Shown piece by piece: positions 30,236 through 39,895 of a DNA stretch of 64,000 bases. The stretch lies in the NCBI RefSeq assembly GCF_003952725.1, contig NZ_CP032509.1, positions 620,001-684,000 on the forward strand, read 5' to 3'. Made by a program: the position numbers and the translations under genes. Under the pieces are notes generated by a model. It had not been told where the DNA came from. It made no database searches and saw only the letters and a program-made list of their open reading frames with translations. Origin of the DNA: Georhizobium profundi. GTDB lineage: Bacteria > Pseudomonadota > Alphaproteobacteria > Rhizobiales > Rhizobiaceae. Within the stretch, counting starts at the first letter, position 1, and every line of letters starts with the position of its first letter.

Positions 30236-31657
30236 CTATTTCAGCGGCGTTCCGGCAATCGCCGCGGCGAATTCCCGCGCTTCGAAGGGCTCGAGATCGT
30301 CGATACCTTCGCCGACGCCGATGAAATACACCGGCAATTTGTGCTTGGCCGCAATTGCCACGAGAATGCCGCCGCGGGCCGACCCGTCGAGTTTCGTCAT
30401 CACGAGACCGTTCACGCCGGCGACGTTCCTGAAGATTTCGACCTGGTTCAGCGCATTCTGGCCGGTCGTCGCATCCAGCGTCTGCAGCACGGTGTGCGGG
30501 GCGTCCGGATCGAGCTTGCCAAGCACGCGTACGACCTTTTCCAGTTCCGCCATCAGCTCCGCCTTATTCTGCAGGCGGCCGGCCGTATCGACGATGACGA
30601 CGTCGGAGCCGTTGGCCTTCGCTTTCTCGAAGGCATCATAGGCAAGGCCAGCCGCGTCGGCGCCAAGCTTGGAGGAGATGACGGTCGCGCCTGTGCGCTC
30701 GCCCCAGATCTTCAGCTGCTCGATGGCGGCAGCGCGGAATGTGTCGCCGGCGGCGAGCGTGACTTTCAGGCCGCCGCGCGTCAGCTTTGAGGCGAGCTTG
30801 CCGATCGTCGTTGTCTTGCCGGTGCCGTTGACACCGACCACGAGAATGACATGCGGCTTGTGGTCGAGATTGAGTTCGAGCGACCTTGCGACGGGCGCCA
30901 GCACCTTCTCGATCTCACTTGCCATGATCTTCGCGACATCGGCGGAATCGACGCTCTTGCCGTAGCGGCCGGAGGCGAGCGTGTCGGTGACCCGCATCGC
31001 TGTCTCGATGCCGAGATCGGCCCGGATCAGCACATCTTCCAGATCCTGCAGCGTGTCCTCGTCCAGCTTCCGCTTGGTGAAGATCGAGGTGATCTGGTCG
31101 GTCAGCTGCGCAGAGGTGCGAGAGAGGCCCTGGCGCAGGCGCTGGAACCAGGAAAGTTTCTGCGGCGGCGCAATGTCGGTCAGTTCGGTCGATGGCGCCG
31201 AGCCACGCGAAATGCGGATACCGCCTTCGACGGTCGGCAAAGGAGCCGGGTCGGTGTCGATGCCATCGTGGGTCGCGGTCGATTCGTCGGCTAAGGACGG
31301 CAATGCCGCGCTCTCTTCCGGCTCTGCTGTGTCCGGATCGAGCGATACCTCGCCGGCCGTCTCGATGGTCTCGACAATGGGCTCGGGCGTTTCGACCGGC
31401 TCTGCTGTCGCTTCCGTCGGAAGCGTTTCAGGCGTGAAGGCGGGCGCGCCGTCGATGACGGGTGCTTCCACGGGCTCCCGGCGGATCAGCGTGACTGCTG
31501 CCACGCTTTCTGCTGTGGGTATGGCCTTCGGCGCTGCGGGTTCTTCGGTTGGAGCGAGCGGGGCAAGCGTGTCCGGGAGCGCGGCCGCTTCGGCCGGCTT
31601 TTCCTCTTCCTTCGTGCGACCGAAGGAGAACATGCGTTTCACGAAGCCTAAGGCCAT
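30236..31657 (-). CDS. ftsY: Signal recognition particle receptor FtsY
   Basis: A 473-residue SRP receptor GTPase. The N-terminal A-domain (residues 1-160) is acidic and rich in Pro, Ala and Thr, poorly conserved and membrane-associating. The NG domain holds the P-loop GVNGTGKTTT (275-284), DTAGR and TKLDGSARGG. FtsY docks ribosome-SRP complexes at the membrane, partnering Ffh encoded at 35.9 kb. It follows mtaB after 34 bases. The length exceeds the E. coli core only in the A-domain. Confidence 0.95.
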   Translation of the reverse strand: MALGFVKRMFSFGRTKEEEKPAEAAALPDTLAPLAPTEEPAAPKAIPTAESVAAVTLIRREPVEAPVIDGAPAFTPETLPTEATAEPVETPEPIVETIETAGEVSLDPDTAEPEESAALPSLADESTATHDGIDTDPAPLPTVEGGIRISRGSAPSTELTDIAPPQKLSWFQRLRQGLSRTSAQLTDQITSIFTKRKLDEDTLQDLEDVLIRADLGIETAMRVTDTLASGRYGKSVDSADVAKIMASEIEKVLAPVARSLELNLDHKPHVILVVGVNGTGKTTTIGKLASKLTRGGLKVTLAAGDTFRAAAIEQLKIWGERTGATVISSKLGADAAGLAYDAFEKAKANGSDVVIVDTAGRLQNKAELMAELEKVVRVLGKLDPDAPHTVLQTLDATTGQNALNQVEIFRNVAGVNGLVMTKLDGSARGGILVAIAAKHKLPVYFIGVGEGIDDLEPFEAREFAAAIAGTPLK

Positions 31658-31691
31658 AATCTGTCTTTCAGTCCCTTAGGGGTTCGAATGG

Positions 31692-32972
31692 TCAGGCGGC
31701 CGAGCGGTGTCGGATGTCGGCGCTGAGGATGCCGTCATCATGGCCGACGATCTCGACGCCGATCAATGTTCCCGGCCGGCCGAGATGCTCGGGAAAGGAT
31801 GTCAGAGCGAAGTTCTCGGTGCGGCCGATGCCGGGCTTTTCGATCAGCAGGGTTTGCCGCGTGCCGACGAGCGACGTCAAATGCGCGTGGTGGGCCTCGT
31901 CACCCTTGGCGCGCAGCCGGCGGGCGCGCTCCTTGATCAGCGAACGGTCGAGCTGCGGCATGCGGGCGGCCGGTGTGCCGTCGCGTTGGCTATAGGGAAA
32001 CACGTGGAGATGGGAGAGGCCGCAGGCGTCGACGATCGACAGCGCGTTTTGAAACATCTCCTCGGTCTCGGTCGGAAAGCCGGCAATGATGTCCGCGCCG
32101 AAAGCGATGTCGGGGCGCAGCCGGCGAACGTCCTCGCAGAACCGGATCGCATCGTCGCGCAAATGGCGCCGCTTCATCCGCTTCAGGATCATATCGTCGC
32201 CGTGCTGCAGGGAAAGATGCAGATGCGGCATAAAGCGCGGCTCGTCCGCGATCAGCTGCATCAGATGCTCGTCAGCCTCGATGCTGTCGATGGACGACAG
32301 GCGGATCCGGGCGAGTTCCGGCACCTGGGCGAGGATGGTGCGCACCAGCTTGCCGAGCGAGGGCTGGCCCGGCAGGTCGGCGCCGTAGCTCGTTGCATCG
32401 ACGCCGGTGATCACCACCTCGATATAGCCGTTGTCGACAAGCCGGCGGACCTGGTCGACGACGGCGCCCATCGGCACCGAGCGCGAGTTGCCGCGGCCAT
32501 AGGGGATGATGCAGAAGGTGCAGCGGTGGTCGCAGCCATTCTGCACCTGGACGAAGGCACGGGCGCGACCTTCGATGGCATCGACCATCTGCGGCGCGGT
32601 TTCCTTCACGGCCATGATGTCGTTGACGCGGACTTTCGCCTCGGCCGAAACGCCAAAATCCGGCAGCTTGCGGTAGCTCGCCGCCTTCAGCTTCTCCTCG
32701 TTGCCGAGAACCACGTCGACTTCATCCATGCCGGCGAAGGTTGCGGCCTCGGTCTGGGCGGCGCAGCCCGTCACGATGATGCGGGCATGGGGATTGTCAC
32801 GCCGTGCCTTGCGGATCGCCTGCTTGGCCTGGCGCACGGCTTCGGCGGTCACCGCGCAGGTGTTGACGAGCACGGCGTTGTTGAGGCCGGCCGCCTCGGC
32901 CTCACGCCGCATGATCTCGGACTCGTAGGTATTCAGCCGGCAACCGAAGGTGAGGATGTCGACGCCGCTCAT
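31692..32972 (-). CDS. mtaB: tRNA N6-threonylcarbamoyladenosine methylthiotransferase MtaB
   Basis: A 426-residue radical SAM methylthiotransferase that converts t6A37 to ms2t6A37 in tRNA. The UPF0004 domain has Cys11, Cys39 and Cys70 for the auxiliary cluster. The radical SAM cluster is GCDHRCTFC (Cys147, Cys151, Cys154). A TRAM domain closes the protein. ATG 32972 overlaps the dapF stop by four bases and starts the conserved [11 protein letters not shown]. The shape favours MtaB over MiaB. Confidence 0.93.
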   Translation of the reverse strand: MSGVDILTFGCRLNTYESEIMRREAEAAGLNNAVLVNTCAVTAEAVRQAKQAIRKARRDNPHARIIVTGCAAQTEAATFAGMDEVDVVLGNEEKLKAASYRKLPDFGVSAEAKVRVNDIMAVKETAPQMVDAIEGRARAFVQVQNGCDHRCTFCIIPYGRGNSRSVPMGAVVDQVRRLVDNGYIEVVITGVDATSYGADLPGQPSLGKLVRTILAQVPELARIRLSSIDSIEADEHLMQLIADEPRFMPHLHLSLQHGDDMILKRMKRRHLRDDAIRFCEDVRRLRPDIAFGADIIAGFPTETEEMFQNALSIVDACGLSHLHVFPYSQRDGTPAARMPQLDRSLIKERARRLRAKGDEAHHAHLTSLVGTRQTLLIEKPGIGRTENFALTSFPEHLGRPGTLIGVEIVGHDDGILSADIRHRSAA

Positions 32973-33859
32973 TGCGCGGCCTCGCTCTGCTCGGCGTCTC
33001 GGGTGAATGCGCCGGTCCTGGGATCGAGCGCTCCGGAGAATTCCCACTCAGCCGGGCCGGTCATCACTACATGGTTGTTTTGAAGCCACTCGATCACGAG
33101 CGGGCCGCCGGGGACATGCACCGTCACGGTCCGGTCGGTCATGCGCTTGCGGATGGCTGAAACGGCAGCCGCACAGGCGGCGGAGCCACAGGCGCGCGTC
33201 AGCCCGGCGCCGCGTTCCCAGGTGCGGAGCGTCATCTCGCTGCGCGAGGTCACCTGTGCGATCGAGATATTGGCGCGTTCCGGAAACAGCGGATGATGCT
33301 CGAGGATCGGGCCGAAGCGATCGAGCTCATAGCCCCAGACGTCGTCGTCGACCCAGAAGATCGCATGGGGATTGCCCATGGAGGCGACCGAAGGCGAATG
33401 CAGGACCGGCGCATCGATCGGGCCGATCTGCAGCTCGATCATGCGCGTATCGCGGAATTCCTCCGAGAGCGGGATCTTCTGCCAGTCGAAAATGGGCTCG
33501 CCCATGTCGACGGAGATCAGCCCGTCCTCGTGCTCCTGCGCCGTCAGGATGCCGGCGATGGTCTGGAAGGTGAACAGCGACTTGCCGGTTTCGGCGGCGA
33601 GTGCCTGGACGACACAGCGCATGCCGTTGCCGCAAGCCTGGGCTTCAGAGCCGTCGCAGTTGAGGATGCGCACATAGGCGTCGGTCAGGTCGCGCTTGGG
33701 ATCATGGATTGCCATGATCTGATCGAACCGCGTTGCTGGATCGGCCGCGAGCGCGATGGCGGCCTCGGGCAATACCTGATCGTCGCGGCCGCGCATGTCG
33801 ACCACGAGGATCTGGTTGCCCAGTCCATTCATCTTGGCGAAGGGAACGCCGGCGTTCAT
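32969..33859 (-). CDS. dapF: Diaminopimelate epimerase
   Basis: A 296-residue cofactor-independent epimerase, converting LL- to meso-diaminopimelate for lysine and peptidoglycan. The two catalytic cysteines are Cys76 in ACGNGMRC and Cys224 in ACGSAAC. The N-terminus [10 protein letters not shown] is diagnostic, so ATG 33859 is the start. First gene of a leftward operon dapF-mtaB-ftsY-ispZ-parD-parE. Confidence 0.95.
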   Translation of the reverse strand: MNAGVPFAKMNGLGNQILVVDMRGRDDQVLPEAAIALAADPATRFDQIMAIHDPKRDLTDAYVRILNCDGSEAQACGNGMRCVVQALAAETGKSLFTFQTIAGILTAQEHEDGLISVDMGEPIFDWQKIPLSEEFRDTRMIELQIGPIDAPVLHSPSVASMGNPHAIFWVDDDVWGYELDRFGPILEHHPLFPERANISIAQVTSRSEMTLRTWERGAGLTRACGSAACAAAVSAIRKRMTDRTVTVHVPGGPLVIEWLQNNHVVMTGPAEWEFSGALDPRTGAFTRDAEQSEAAQ

Positions 33860-33929
33860 CGTCTCATCAAGCCCTGTCACTTGCCGGCTTATATGGCCGA
33901 AACGGCTTGAGATTACCAGTGCGCCGGGC

Positions 33930-35009
33930 TCAAGCCTGTTCTGCGGGGACGTCCCACACTTCGCCGGGCCGCATCGGGCGGAACCGCTCGCGCGCGATCG
34001 ACCGTCCGTCGAGTGCGGCATGGAGCGCCGTCACCGGATCCTCGATGCCTTCATTGGTGAGCCGGAAGGTGCCCCAATGATGGCCGGCGACATGCGCGGA
34101 ACGGGACAGCAGCATGCCTTCCACCGCTTCGGCCGGATTCTGGTGCTGGCCCTGCATGAACCAGCGCGGCTCATAGGCGCCGAAGGGCAGGATGGCGAGG
34201 CGGAAGCCGCCATATTTTTCAGCTGCCGCGCGGTAATTGATGCCGGAATGAAAGCCGGTATCGCCGATATGGTAGATGCGGCCGCCCGGCGTCTCCACGA
34301 CGAAGGCGGCCCAAAGCGCCATGCGGCGGTCGCGCGTGCCGCGTGCCGACCAGTGGTGTGCCGGCTCCAGGCGAACATTGATGCCCGGCGCGACCTCGAC
34401 GCCTTCTCCCCAGTCGTGAACCGCGATCCACGCATCGGCCACGCGCTCGCGCACGATCACATCATTGCCGAGCGGTGTGACGATCAGGGGTCGATGGGCG
34501 GCGTGAAGGGCTGCGAGCGTATCGAGATCGAGATGGTCGTAGTGATTGTGCGACAGCAAAATCACATCGATCGGCGGTAAGGCATCCAGTGCGATCCCCG
34601 GCTGATTGATGCGGCGCGGGCCGGCGAAGGAGACGGGACTTGCGCGTTCCGACCAGACGGGATCGGTGAGAATATTGAGGCCAGCGGTCTGGATCAGCAT
34701 CGTCGCATGGCCGACCATGGTGATGCGAAGCTCGGTACCACCGACGCGCTCATCCGGCCGGGCAGGCGGGAAGGGGCTGTCGAAGGTCTCGGGCCAGGGC
34801 GTCTTCGTCTCGCCCAGCTGCCATTTCAGAAGGTCGAGGAAGGACCCCGGCTCCCGACCGCCTGGATTGAAGAAGTACGTTCCGTCGAAATGATCGCTGA
34901 CGGGGCCATCGTAATAGGGATTGGCCGAGGCGCGGCGCACGCCGAACAGGCCAAAGCCAGCTGCCATGGCACCCAATCCTGCAAGTGAGAGAAAATGTCG
35001 ACGTTTCAT
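33930..35009 (-). CDS. Tat-type metallo-beta-lactamase-fold hydrolase (NAPE-PLD/UlaG-like)
   Basis: A 359-residue protein with an N-terminal [11 protein letters not shown], a twin-arginine style signal, and hydrophobic segment to about residue 28. The MBL metal motif is SHNHYDHLD (His154, His156, Asp158, His159), with further ligands in [12 protein letters not shown] and GHHWGTFRL. The layout matches the NAPE-PLD/UlaG-like MBL group (COG2220), whose bacterial substrates are mostly unknown. Export with folded metal cofactor would suit the Tat route. It is divergent from a MarR gene. Confidence 0.85.
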   Translation of the reverse strand: MKRRHFLSLAGLGAMAAGFGLFGVRRASANPYYDGPVSDHFDGTYFFNPGGREPGSFLDLLKWQLGETKTPWPETFDSPFPPARPDERVGGTELRITMVGHATMLIQTAGLNILTDPVWSERASPVSFAGPRRINQPGIALDALPPIDVILLSHNHYDHLDLDTLAALHAAHRPLIVTPLGNDVIVRERVADAWIAVHDWGEGVEVAPGINVRLEPAHHWSARGTRDRRMALWAAFVVETPGGRIYHIGDTGFHSGINYRAAAEKYGGFRLAILPFGAYEPRWFMQGQHQNPAEAVEGMLLSRSAHVAGHHWGTFRLTNEGIEDPVTALHAALDGRSIARERFRPMRPGEVWDVPAEQA

Positions 35010-35115
35010 GGCGCCGATATAGGGGACGGCAGGGTCTACGTCGACGGCACCGTCGGAACGACCGTCGAGTTCACGGGAAGTTTATGAGTACCTCCTAAGG
35101 TGCAGTTGTCCCAGT

Positions 35116-35128
35116 GCAACGCCGTTGC
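35116..35128. promoter_or_regulatory. Palindrome upstream of the second marR gene
   Basis: GCAACG (35116-35121), C, CGTTGC (35123-35128): a perfect 6-bp inverted repeat with one central base, 14 bases before the marR start and in the gap shared with the MBL gene. A second one, CGACGG-CA-CCGTCG, lies at 35042-35055 close to the MBL start. Either could be a MarR operator. Confidence 0.35.
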
Positions 35129-35142
35129 TAGTTTGATTTGCC

Positions 35143-35670
35143 ATGCAAACACGCTTCGACAAGCAAGACCGGCTCTATCAGGTCATCAGGCTCATCCGGC
35201 CGGTTCATCTCAACATCCAGCGCACCCTCGAAGCGCAACTGGAAGGCACCGGCATTTCGGTCGCGCAGCGCGACGTGATGGAAGTGCTGCATGGCTGCGG
35301 GCCGATCACAGTGCCCACTGCGACACGCATGCTTGGCATGAAACGGCAATTCGTGCAGCGCACGATGACGGACCTGATCGCGCTCGGCATGGTCGAGCGC
35401 CGGCGTTCGAGCCGGCAGAGCCGCGCCTATCTCTGCAAGCTGACGGAGAAGGGCGAGCGGCTGTTCGAAACGGTCCACCATCGCGAGATGGCCTTGCTGC
35501 GCCAGCGGCTCGGCGACATCAACATCACCGAGGTCATCGTCGCGTTGCGGGTCATGGCGCGCGTCGCCGCCGCCTATGAGGCTGCCGCGGCCGACACGCT
35601 GACGCGGGACGAGGTGCCCACTCGGCTGAACCGCGACGACGCGCCGAAGAGCGCGCTCGTGGACGGTTGA
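35143..35670 (+). CDS. MarR family transcriptional regulator
   Basis: A 175-residue MarR-type regulator. The winged helix reads MLGMKRQFVQRTMTDLIALGMVERRRSSRQSRAYLCKLTEKGE; the wing is shorter and more basic than usual. It is divergent from the MBL-fold gene, 133 bases apart, with palindromes between, so it probably controls itself and that gene. Its C-terminal tail (DEVPTRLNRDDAPKSALVDG) has no family equivalent I recognise. Ligand unknown. Confidence 0.82.
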   Translation: MQTRFDKQDRLYQVIRLIRPVHLNIQRTLEAQLEGTGISVAQRDVMEVLHGCGPITVPTATRMLGMKRQFVQRTMTDLIALGMVERRRSSRQSRAYLCKLTEKGERLFETVHHREMALLRQRLGDINITEVIVALRVMARVAAAYEAAAADTLTRDEVPTRLNRDDAPKSALVDG

Positions 35671-35675
35671 AGCCG

Positions 35676-35691
35676 GCGCTCTGGAGAGCGC
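35676..35691. other. Short perfect palindrome behind marR
   Basis: GCGCTCT-GG-AGAGCGC, starting 5 bases past the marR stop. There is no T-run, so it is at best a weak terminator stem. The remaining gap to ffh (to 35926) also holds CACCCGA (35816-35822) paired with TCGGGTG (35838-35844) around an inner GCGC-GAT-GCGC hairpin, likely in the ffh leader. Confidence 0.4.
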
Positions 35692-35926
35692 AAGCCGCCT
35701 GCGCTTGACTTTCGGGAGCATATCCTGTTGAAGCGGGCCAATTCCATGCGACGAGCGTAAGCTTCGAAGCCGCCGACCGGGACCCGTCAAGGTATAAAGA
35801 GAGCCCGGAGGTCAACACCCGACAGCGCGATGCGCCCTCGGGTGCTTTCGTGCTTTGGCTTGCATTCGGGTGCGGACATAACGACCTTCGAGGCTCTCCT
35901 GTTTCGATGGTTTGAAGGACTGAGCC

Positions 35927-37498
35927 ATGTTCGATAATCTCCAGGAACGCCTGGGTTCCATTCTCAACGGCCTGACCGGCCGTGGCGCGCTGTCCGACAA
36001 GGATGTGCAGGCAGCGCTGCGCGAAGTGCGTCGCGCGCTTCTGGAAGCCGACGTGGCGCTGGAAGTGGTGCGCGACTTCACCGACCGGGTGCGTGAGAAG
36101 GCCGTCGGCGCCGAGATCGTCAAGTCGATCAAGCCCGGCCAGATGGTCGTCAAGATCGTGCATGACGAGCTTGTCTCCATGCTCGGTTCGGAAGGCGTCA
36201 CGCTCGATCTCAATGCACCTGCACCCGTCGTCATCATGATGGTCGGCCTTCAGGGCTCGGGCAAGACGACCACGACCGGCAAGATCGCCAGCCGGCTGAC
36301 GAAGCGGGACAAGAAAAAGGTCCTGATGGCGTCGCTCGACACGCGTCGTCCGGCCGCCCAGGAGCAGCTGAAGCAGCTCGGTGAGCAGACCGGCGTCGAC
36401 ACGTTGCCTATCATTCCGGGCCAGTCACCGACCGATATCGCGTCGCGTGCAGTTCAGGCGGCCCGTCTCGGCGGCCATGACGTCGTCATTCTCGATACCG
36501 CCGGCCGCACGCACATCGACGAGCCGCTGATGGTCGAGATGGCGACCATCAAGACCAAGGCCAACCCGCATGAAATCCTGCTGGTCGCCGATGCGCTGAC
36601 CGGTCAGGACGCCGTCAATCTGGCACGCAACTTCGACGAGCGCGTCGGCATCACCGGCCTCGTGCTGACCCGCATGGACGGCGATGGCCGCGGCGGTGCG
36701 GCACTTTCCATGCGTGCCGTCACCGGCAAGCCGATCAAGCTGATCGGTGTCGGCGAAAAGATGGACGCGCTGGAGGAATTCCATCCCCGCCGCGTCGCGG
36801 ACCGCATTCTCGGCATGGGCGACATCGTCTCGCTGGTCGAGCGCGCCGCCGAAACCATCGACCAGGAAAAAGCCCAGGCGATGGCCGACCGGATGAAGGC
36901 CGGCAAATTCGACCTGAACGACCTGTCCGACCAGCTCAAGCAAATGTCCAAGATGGGCGGCATGGGCGGCATCATGGGCATGATGCCTGGCATGGGGAAG
37001 ATGAAGGACCAGATGGCTGCCGCCGGGTTCGACGACAAGATCTTCGGTCGCCAACAGGCGATCATCTCGTCGATGACACCAGCCGAACGCGCCAATCCCG
37101 ATCTTTTGAAGCACAGCCGCAAGAAGCGCATCGCCGCCGGCTCCGGCACCAATGCCGCCGACATCAACAAGCTGCTCAAGATGCACCGCCAGATGGCCGA
37201 CATGATGAAAGCCATGGGCGGCAAGGGCAAGAAGGCCGGCCTTTTCGGCAAGATGATGGGCGGCCTCGGTGGTGGCATGGGTGGTGGTCTTGGGGGCCCG
37301 GGCGGCATGATGGGCGGCGGCATGCCCGATCTGTCGAAGATGGACCCGAAGCAGCTCGAAGCCCTGCAGAAGCAGGCTGAAGCCGCCGGTCTCGGCAAGG
37401 GCATTGGTGGCATGGGTGGTGGCGGACTGCCTGGGCTTGGCGGCCCGCGTTTGCCCGGCCTCGGCGGGCTTCCAGGCCTGCCCGGACGAAAGAAGTGA
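35927..37498 (+). CDS. ffh: Signal recognition particle protein Ffh
   Basis: A 523-residue SRP54 GTPase that binds signal peptides and 4.5S RNA. The N domain is followed by the G domain with P-loop GLQGSGKTTT (107-116), DTAGRTHID and TRMDGDGRGG, then the Met-rich M domain (from about 320), with SRKKRIAAGSGT near residue 400. A tail of about 70 residues rich in Gly and Met, then Gly/Leu/Pro, extends past the E. coli protein. ATG 35927 with AAGGA upstream. First gene of the ffh-CM-rpsP-rimM-trmD-rplS block. Confidence 0.96.
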   Translation: MFDNLQERLGSILNGLTGRGALSDKDVQAALREVRRALLEADVALEVVRDFTDRVREKAVGAEIVKSIKPGQMVVKIVHDELVSMLGSEGVTLDLNAPAPVVIMMVGLQGSGKTTTTGKIASRLTKRDKKKVLMASLDTRRPAAQEQLKQLGEQTGVDTLPIIPGQSPTDIASRAVQAARLGGHDVVILDTAGRTHIDEPLMVEMATIKTKANPHEILLVADALTGQDAVNLARNFDERVGITGLVLTRMDGDGRGGAALSMRAVTGKPIKLIGVGEKMDALEEFHPRRVADRILGMGDIVSLVERAAETIDQEKAQAMADRMKAGKFDLNDLSDQLKQMSKMGGMGGIMGMMPGMGKMKDQMAAAGFDDKIFGRQQAIISSMTPAERANPDLLKHSRKKRIAAGSGTNAADINKLLKMHRQMADMMKAMGGKGKKAGLFGKMMGGLGGGMGGGLGGPGGMMGGGMPDLSKMDPKQLEALQKQAEAAGLGKGIGGMGGGGLPGLGGPRLPGLGGLPGLPGRKK

Positions 37499-37508
37499 GG
37501 GGAGTGGC

Positions 37509-37847
37509 ATGAGCGAGCCGAGCGCGATCGAACAGCTGAAGGGACTGCGCAAGTCCATCGACAACATCGATGCGGCGTTGATCCACGTGCTTGCCGAGCG
37601 CTTTCGCTGCACGCAGGCGGTCGGGGTGTTGAAGGCCACGCACGGCCTTCCGGCCTCCGATCCGAACCGTGAGAGCCAGCAGATCGAACGCCTGCGTCGC
37701 CTCGCGCGCGATGCCGAACTCGATCCGGATTTCGCAGAGAAATTCCTGAATTTCATCATTCAGGAGGTCATCCGCCATCACGAGGCAATCGCCGCCTCGG
37801 CCAATGGCGCGGTGACGGAGAATTCCGCTCCCTCCGGAGCGGCCTGA
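37509..37847 (+). CDS. AroQ-type chorismate mutase
   Basis: A 112-residue all-helical chorismate mutase, rearranging chorismate to prephenate for Phe/Tyr synthesis. The pattern LRKSIDNIDAALIHVLAERFRCTQAVGVLK, then DPNRESQQIERLRRLA and EFLNFIIQEVIRHHE-type helix matches stand-alone AroQ. ATG 37509 lies 10 bases after ffh with GGAG upstream. This ffh-chorismate mutase-rpsP order is a Rhizobiales feature. Confidence 0.88.
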   Translation: MSEPSAIEQLKGLRKSIDNIDAALIHVLAERFRCTQAVGVLKATHGLPASDPNRESQQIERLRRLARDAELDPDFAEKFLNFIIQEVIRHHEAIAASANGAVTENSAPSGAA

Positions 37848-37913
37848 GACCAAGACTTTTACGAAACCTCTTCGCCGCAGATGCGGCAGCCACGATCGCA
37901 AGGAGTATTTGAC

Positions 37914-38321
37914 ATGGCACTGAAGATTCGTCTCGCCCGCGGCGGCGCCAAGAAGCGCCCTTACTACCACATCGTCATTGCCGACGTGCGCTCACCGCGC
38001 GACGGCCGCTTCATCGAGAAGGTCGGCCGCTGGGATCCGATGCTGTCGAAGGAAGAAGGCGCCCGCGTTCAGCTGAACGAAGACCGCATCAAGCATTGGC
38101 TCGATCACGGCGCGCTGCCGACCGACCGCGTGCTGCGCTTCCTGGACGAGGCCGGCGTTTCCAAGCGTGAGGCCCGCAACAACCCGGACAAGGCGAAGCC
38201 CGGCAAGAAGGCCCAGGAGCGTCTGGCCGAGAAGAAGCAGAAGGAAGAGGAAGCAGCCGCAAAGGCCGCCGAGGCTGAAGCTGCAAAGAACGCCCCGGCT
38301 GAAGAAGCCGCTGCGGAATAA
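37914..38321 (+). CDS. rpsP: 30S ribosomal protein bS16
   Basis: A 135-residue bS16. The core [20 protein letters not shown] and [20 protein letters not shown] is canonical (about 80-100 residues). A C-terminal extension of some 50 residues, rich in Lys, Glu and Ala, ends [10 protein letters not shown] and is probably disordered. AAGGAG precedes ATG 37914. Followed by a strong hairpin before rimM. Confidence 0.95.
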   Translation: MALKIRLARGGAKKRPYYHIVIADVRSPRDGRFIEKVGRWDPMLSKEEGARVQLNEDRIKHWLDHGALPTDRVLRFLDEAGVSKREARNNPDKAKPGKKAQERLAEKKQKEEEAAAKAAEAEAAKNAPAEEAAAE

Positions 38322-38346
38322 GACTTTTCCGGATTTTCGGGACTTT

Positions 38347-38374
38347 GAACGGGCGGCCCATCGGCCGCCCGTTC
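38347..38374. other. Strong hairpin between rpsP and rimM
   Basis: GAACGGGCGGCC (38347-38358), loop CATC, GGCCGCCCGTTC (38363-38374): a perfect 12-bp stem. No T-run follows, so it may be a processing or attenuation element that sets the ratio of rpsP to rimM-trmD. Confidence 0.6.
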
Positions 38375-38413
38375 GTGTATGATGAGATGACGCGGACAGA
38401 GGACTTCGGCGAC

Positions 38414-39022
38414 ATGAATTCCAAGCAGATGCTGCTGATGGCACGGATCGGCGGGGCGCACGGCATCAAGGGCGAAGTGCGCGCGCAGGCTTTCACCGGG
38501 GACCCGTCTGCGGTCGGAGATTACGGTCCGCTGACTGCCGCCGATGGCCGGACATTCGAAATCCTCAAGGCAAAGCCTTCCAAGAACATCGTGCTCTTGA
38601 CGATCAAGGGGGTGTCGGACCGCAATGCCGCCGAGGCGCTGAACGGGTTGGAGCTCTTCATCGACCGGGACAGCCTGCCGGACGATGCGCTCGACGATGG
38701 CGAGGTCTATCAGGACGATCTGATCGGCCTTTCCGTCAAGGACGGCGAGGGTACGGCCCATGGATCGGTCATCGCTGTGCACGATTTCGGCGCCGGCATT
38801 GTGCTGGAGATCAAGCCGGAGCGTGGTCCGAGCGTCATGATCCCGTTTTCGGAAGCTGCCGTTCCCGAACTGGACGTCGATGCCGGCTGGTTGCTGGTCG
38901 ATCCGATCGCTGCCGGGCTCGTCAACGATGGCGAGGACGAGCGCGGTGAGGAGGAGGCGGCGTCTCGCTCCAACCCGGGCAGCCGCAGGCGGCGTCCGCC
39001 GAAGGGCCCGGGAGCGGATTGA
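38414..39022 (+). CDS. rimM: 16S rRNA processing protein RimM
   Basis: A 202-residue ribosome maturation factor for the 30S head, binding uS19. The N-terminal [20 protein letters not shown] and the PRC-barrel end [22 protein letters not shown] are typical. A basic tail with [11 protein letters not shown] is added. ATG 38414 is chosen because the family begins here. Its TGA shares one base with the trmD ATG (TGATG), so the two are translationally coupled. Confidence 0.93.
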   Translation: MNSKQMLLMARIGGAHGIKGEVRAQAFTGDPSAVGDYGPLTAADGRTFEILKAKPSKNIVLLTIKGVSDRNAAEALNGLELFIDRDSLPDDALDDGEVYQDDLIGLSVKDGEGTAHGSVIAVHDFGAGIVLEIKPERGPSVMIPFSEAAVPELDVDAGWLLVDPIAAGLVNDGEDERGEEEAASRSNPGSRRRRPPKGPGAD

Positions 39023-39723
39023 TGGCGTTTCGCGCCAGTATCCTCACGCTCTACCCGGACATGTTTCCCGGGCATCTCGGTACGTCTCTCGCCGGCCGTG
39101 CGCTCGAGCGCGGCGACTGGAGCCTCGAGGCGGTCCAGATCCGCGATTTTGCCGAGGATCGGCACCGCACCGTCGATGATACTCCGGCGGGTGGTGGCGC
39201 AGGCATGGTGCTGCGGCCCGACATCCTTGCGCGGGCGATAGACCACGCTTCTCCCGAGGGCGATCCGCGGCCGCGCCTGCTGATGAGCCCGCGCGGGGAG
39301 GTGTTGCGGCAGCCCTTGGTGCGGGAACTTGCCGAGGGACCAGGCGCCGTCATCGTCTGCGGTCGGTTTGAAGGCGTGGATCAACGTGTAATCGAAGCGC
39401 GCGGCCTGCGTGAAGTCTCGATCGGCGACTATATTCTTTCCGGCGGCGAGCCGGCGGCGCTCGTTCTTCTTGATGCGATCGTGCGGCTGCTTCCGGGCGT
39501 GATGGGCAATGCGCTTTCCGGCCAGTCCGAGAGCTTCGAAGACGGGCTTCTGGAATATCCGCACTATACGCGCCCGCAGCTCTTCGAAGGTCGCGCAATC
39601 CCCGAGGTGCTGACATCAGGCGACCACGGCGCAGTCGCGCGGTGGCGCAGGGCAGAGGCTCAGAAACTGACCGAGACCCGTCGGCCGGACCTGCTCGCGG
39701 AGAAAAAATTCCACGGCGAATGA
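39022..39723 (+). CDS. trmD: tRNA (guanine-N1)-methyltransferase
   Basis: A 233-residue SPOUT methyltransferase making m1G37 in tRNA. The trefoil-knot region holds [11 protein letters not shown] and [21 protein letters not shown], both diagnostic. The TTG codon directly before ATG 39022 is in frame but ATG gives the normal start [17 protein letters not shown]. Coupled to rimM by TGATG. Ends 172 bases before rplS. Confidence 0.95.
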   Translation: MAFRASILTLYPDMFPGHLGTSLAGRALERGDWSLEAVQIRDFAEDRHRTVDDTPAGGGAGMVLRPDILARAIDHASPEGDPRPRLLMSPRGEVLRQPLVRELAEGPGAVIVCGRFEGVDQRVIEARGLREVSIGDYILSGGEPAALVLLDAIVRLLPGVMGNALSGQSESFEDGLLEYPHYTRPQLFEGRAIPEVLTSGDHGAVARWRRAEAQKLTETRRPDLLAEKKFHGE

Positions 39724-39756
39724 TGACATCCGGCGCCACTTGGTGTAACGACCCGG

Positions 39757-39780
39757 CGCGAAGGGTAATATCTCTTCGCG
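39757..39780 (+). other. Hairpin in the rplS leader
   Basis: CGCGAAG (39757-39763) pairs with CTTCGCG (39774-39780) over a 10-base loop, in the gap between trmD and rplS. It has no T-run. It may be a transcript-processing site or part of an L19 leader. Confidence 0.4.
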
Positions 39781-39895
39781 ACAATCAAGCAAAGAACCGT
39801 GCATCGCTTCCGCCGAAAGGCACACGACCTGGCGTCTTGTCACAAAGGGTCACGCAAGCGCTCTGGCAGTTTCAGAAGAACGAAAGGTCATCATC

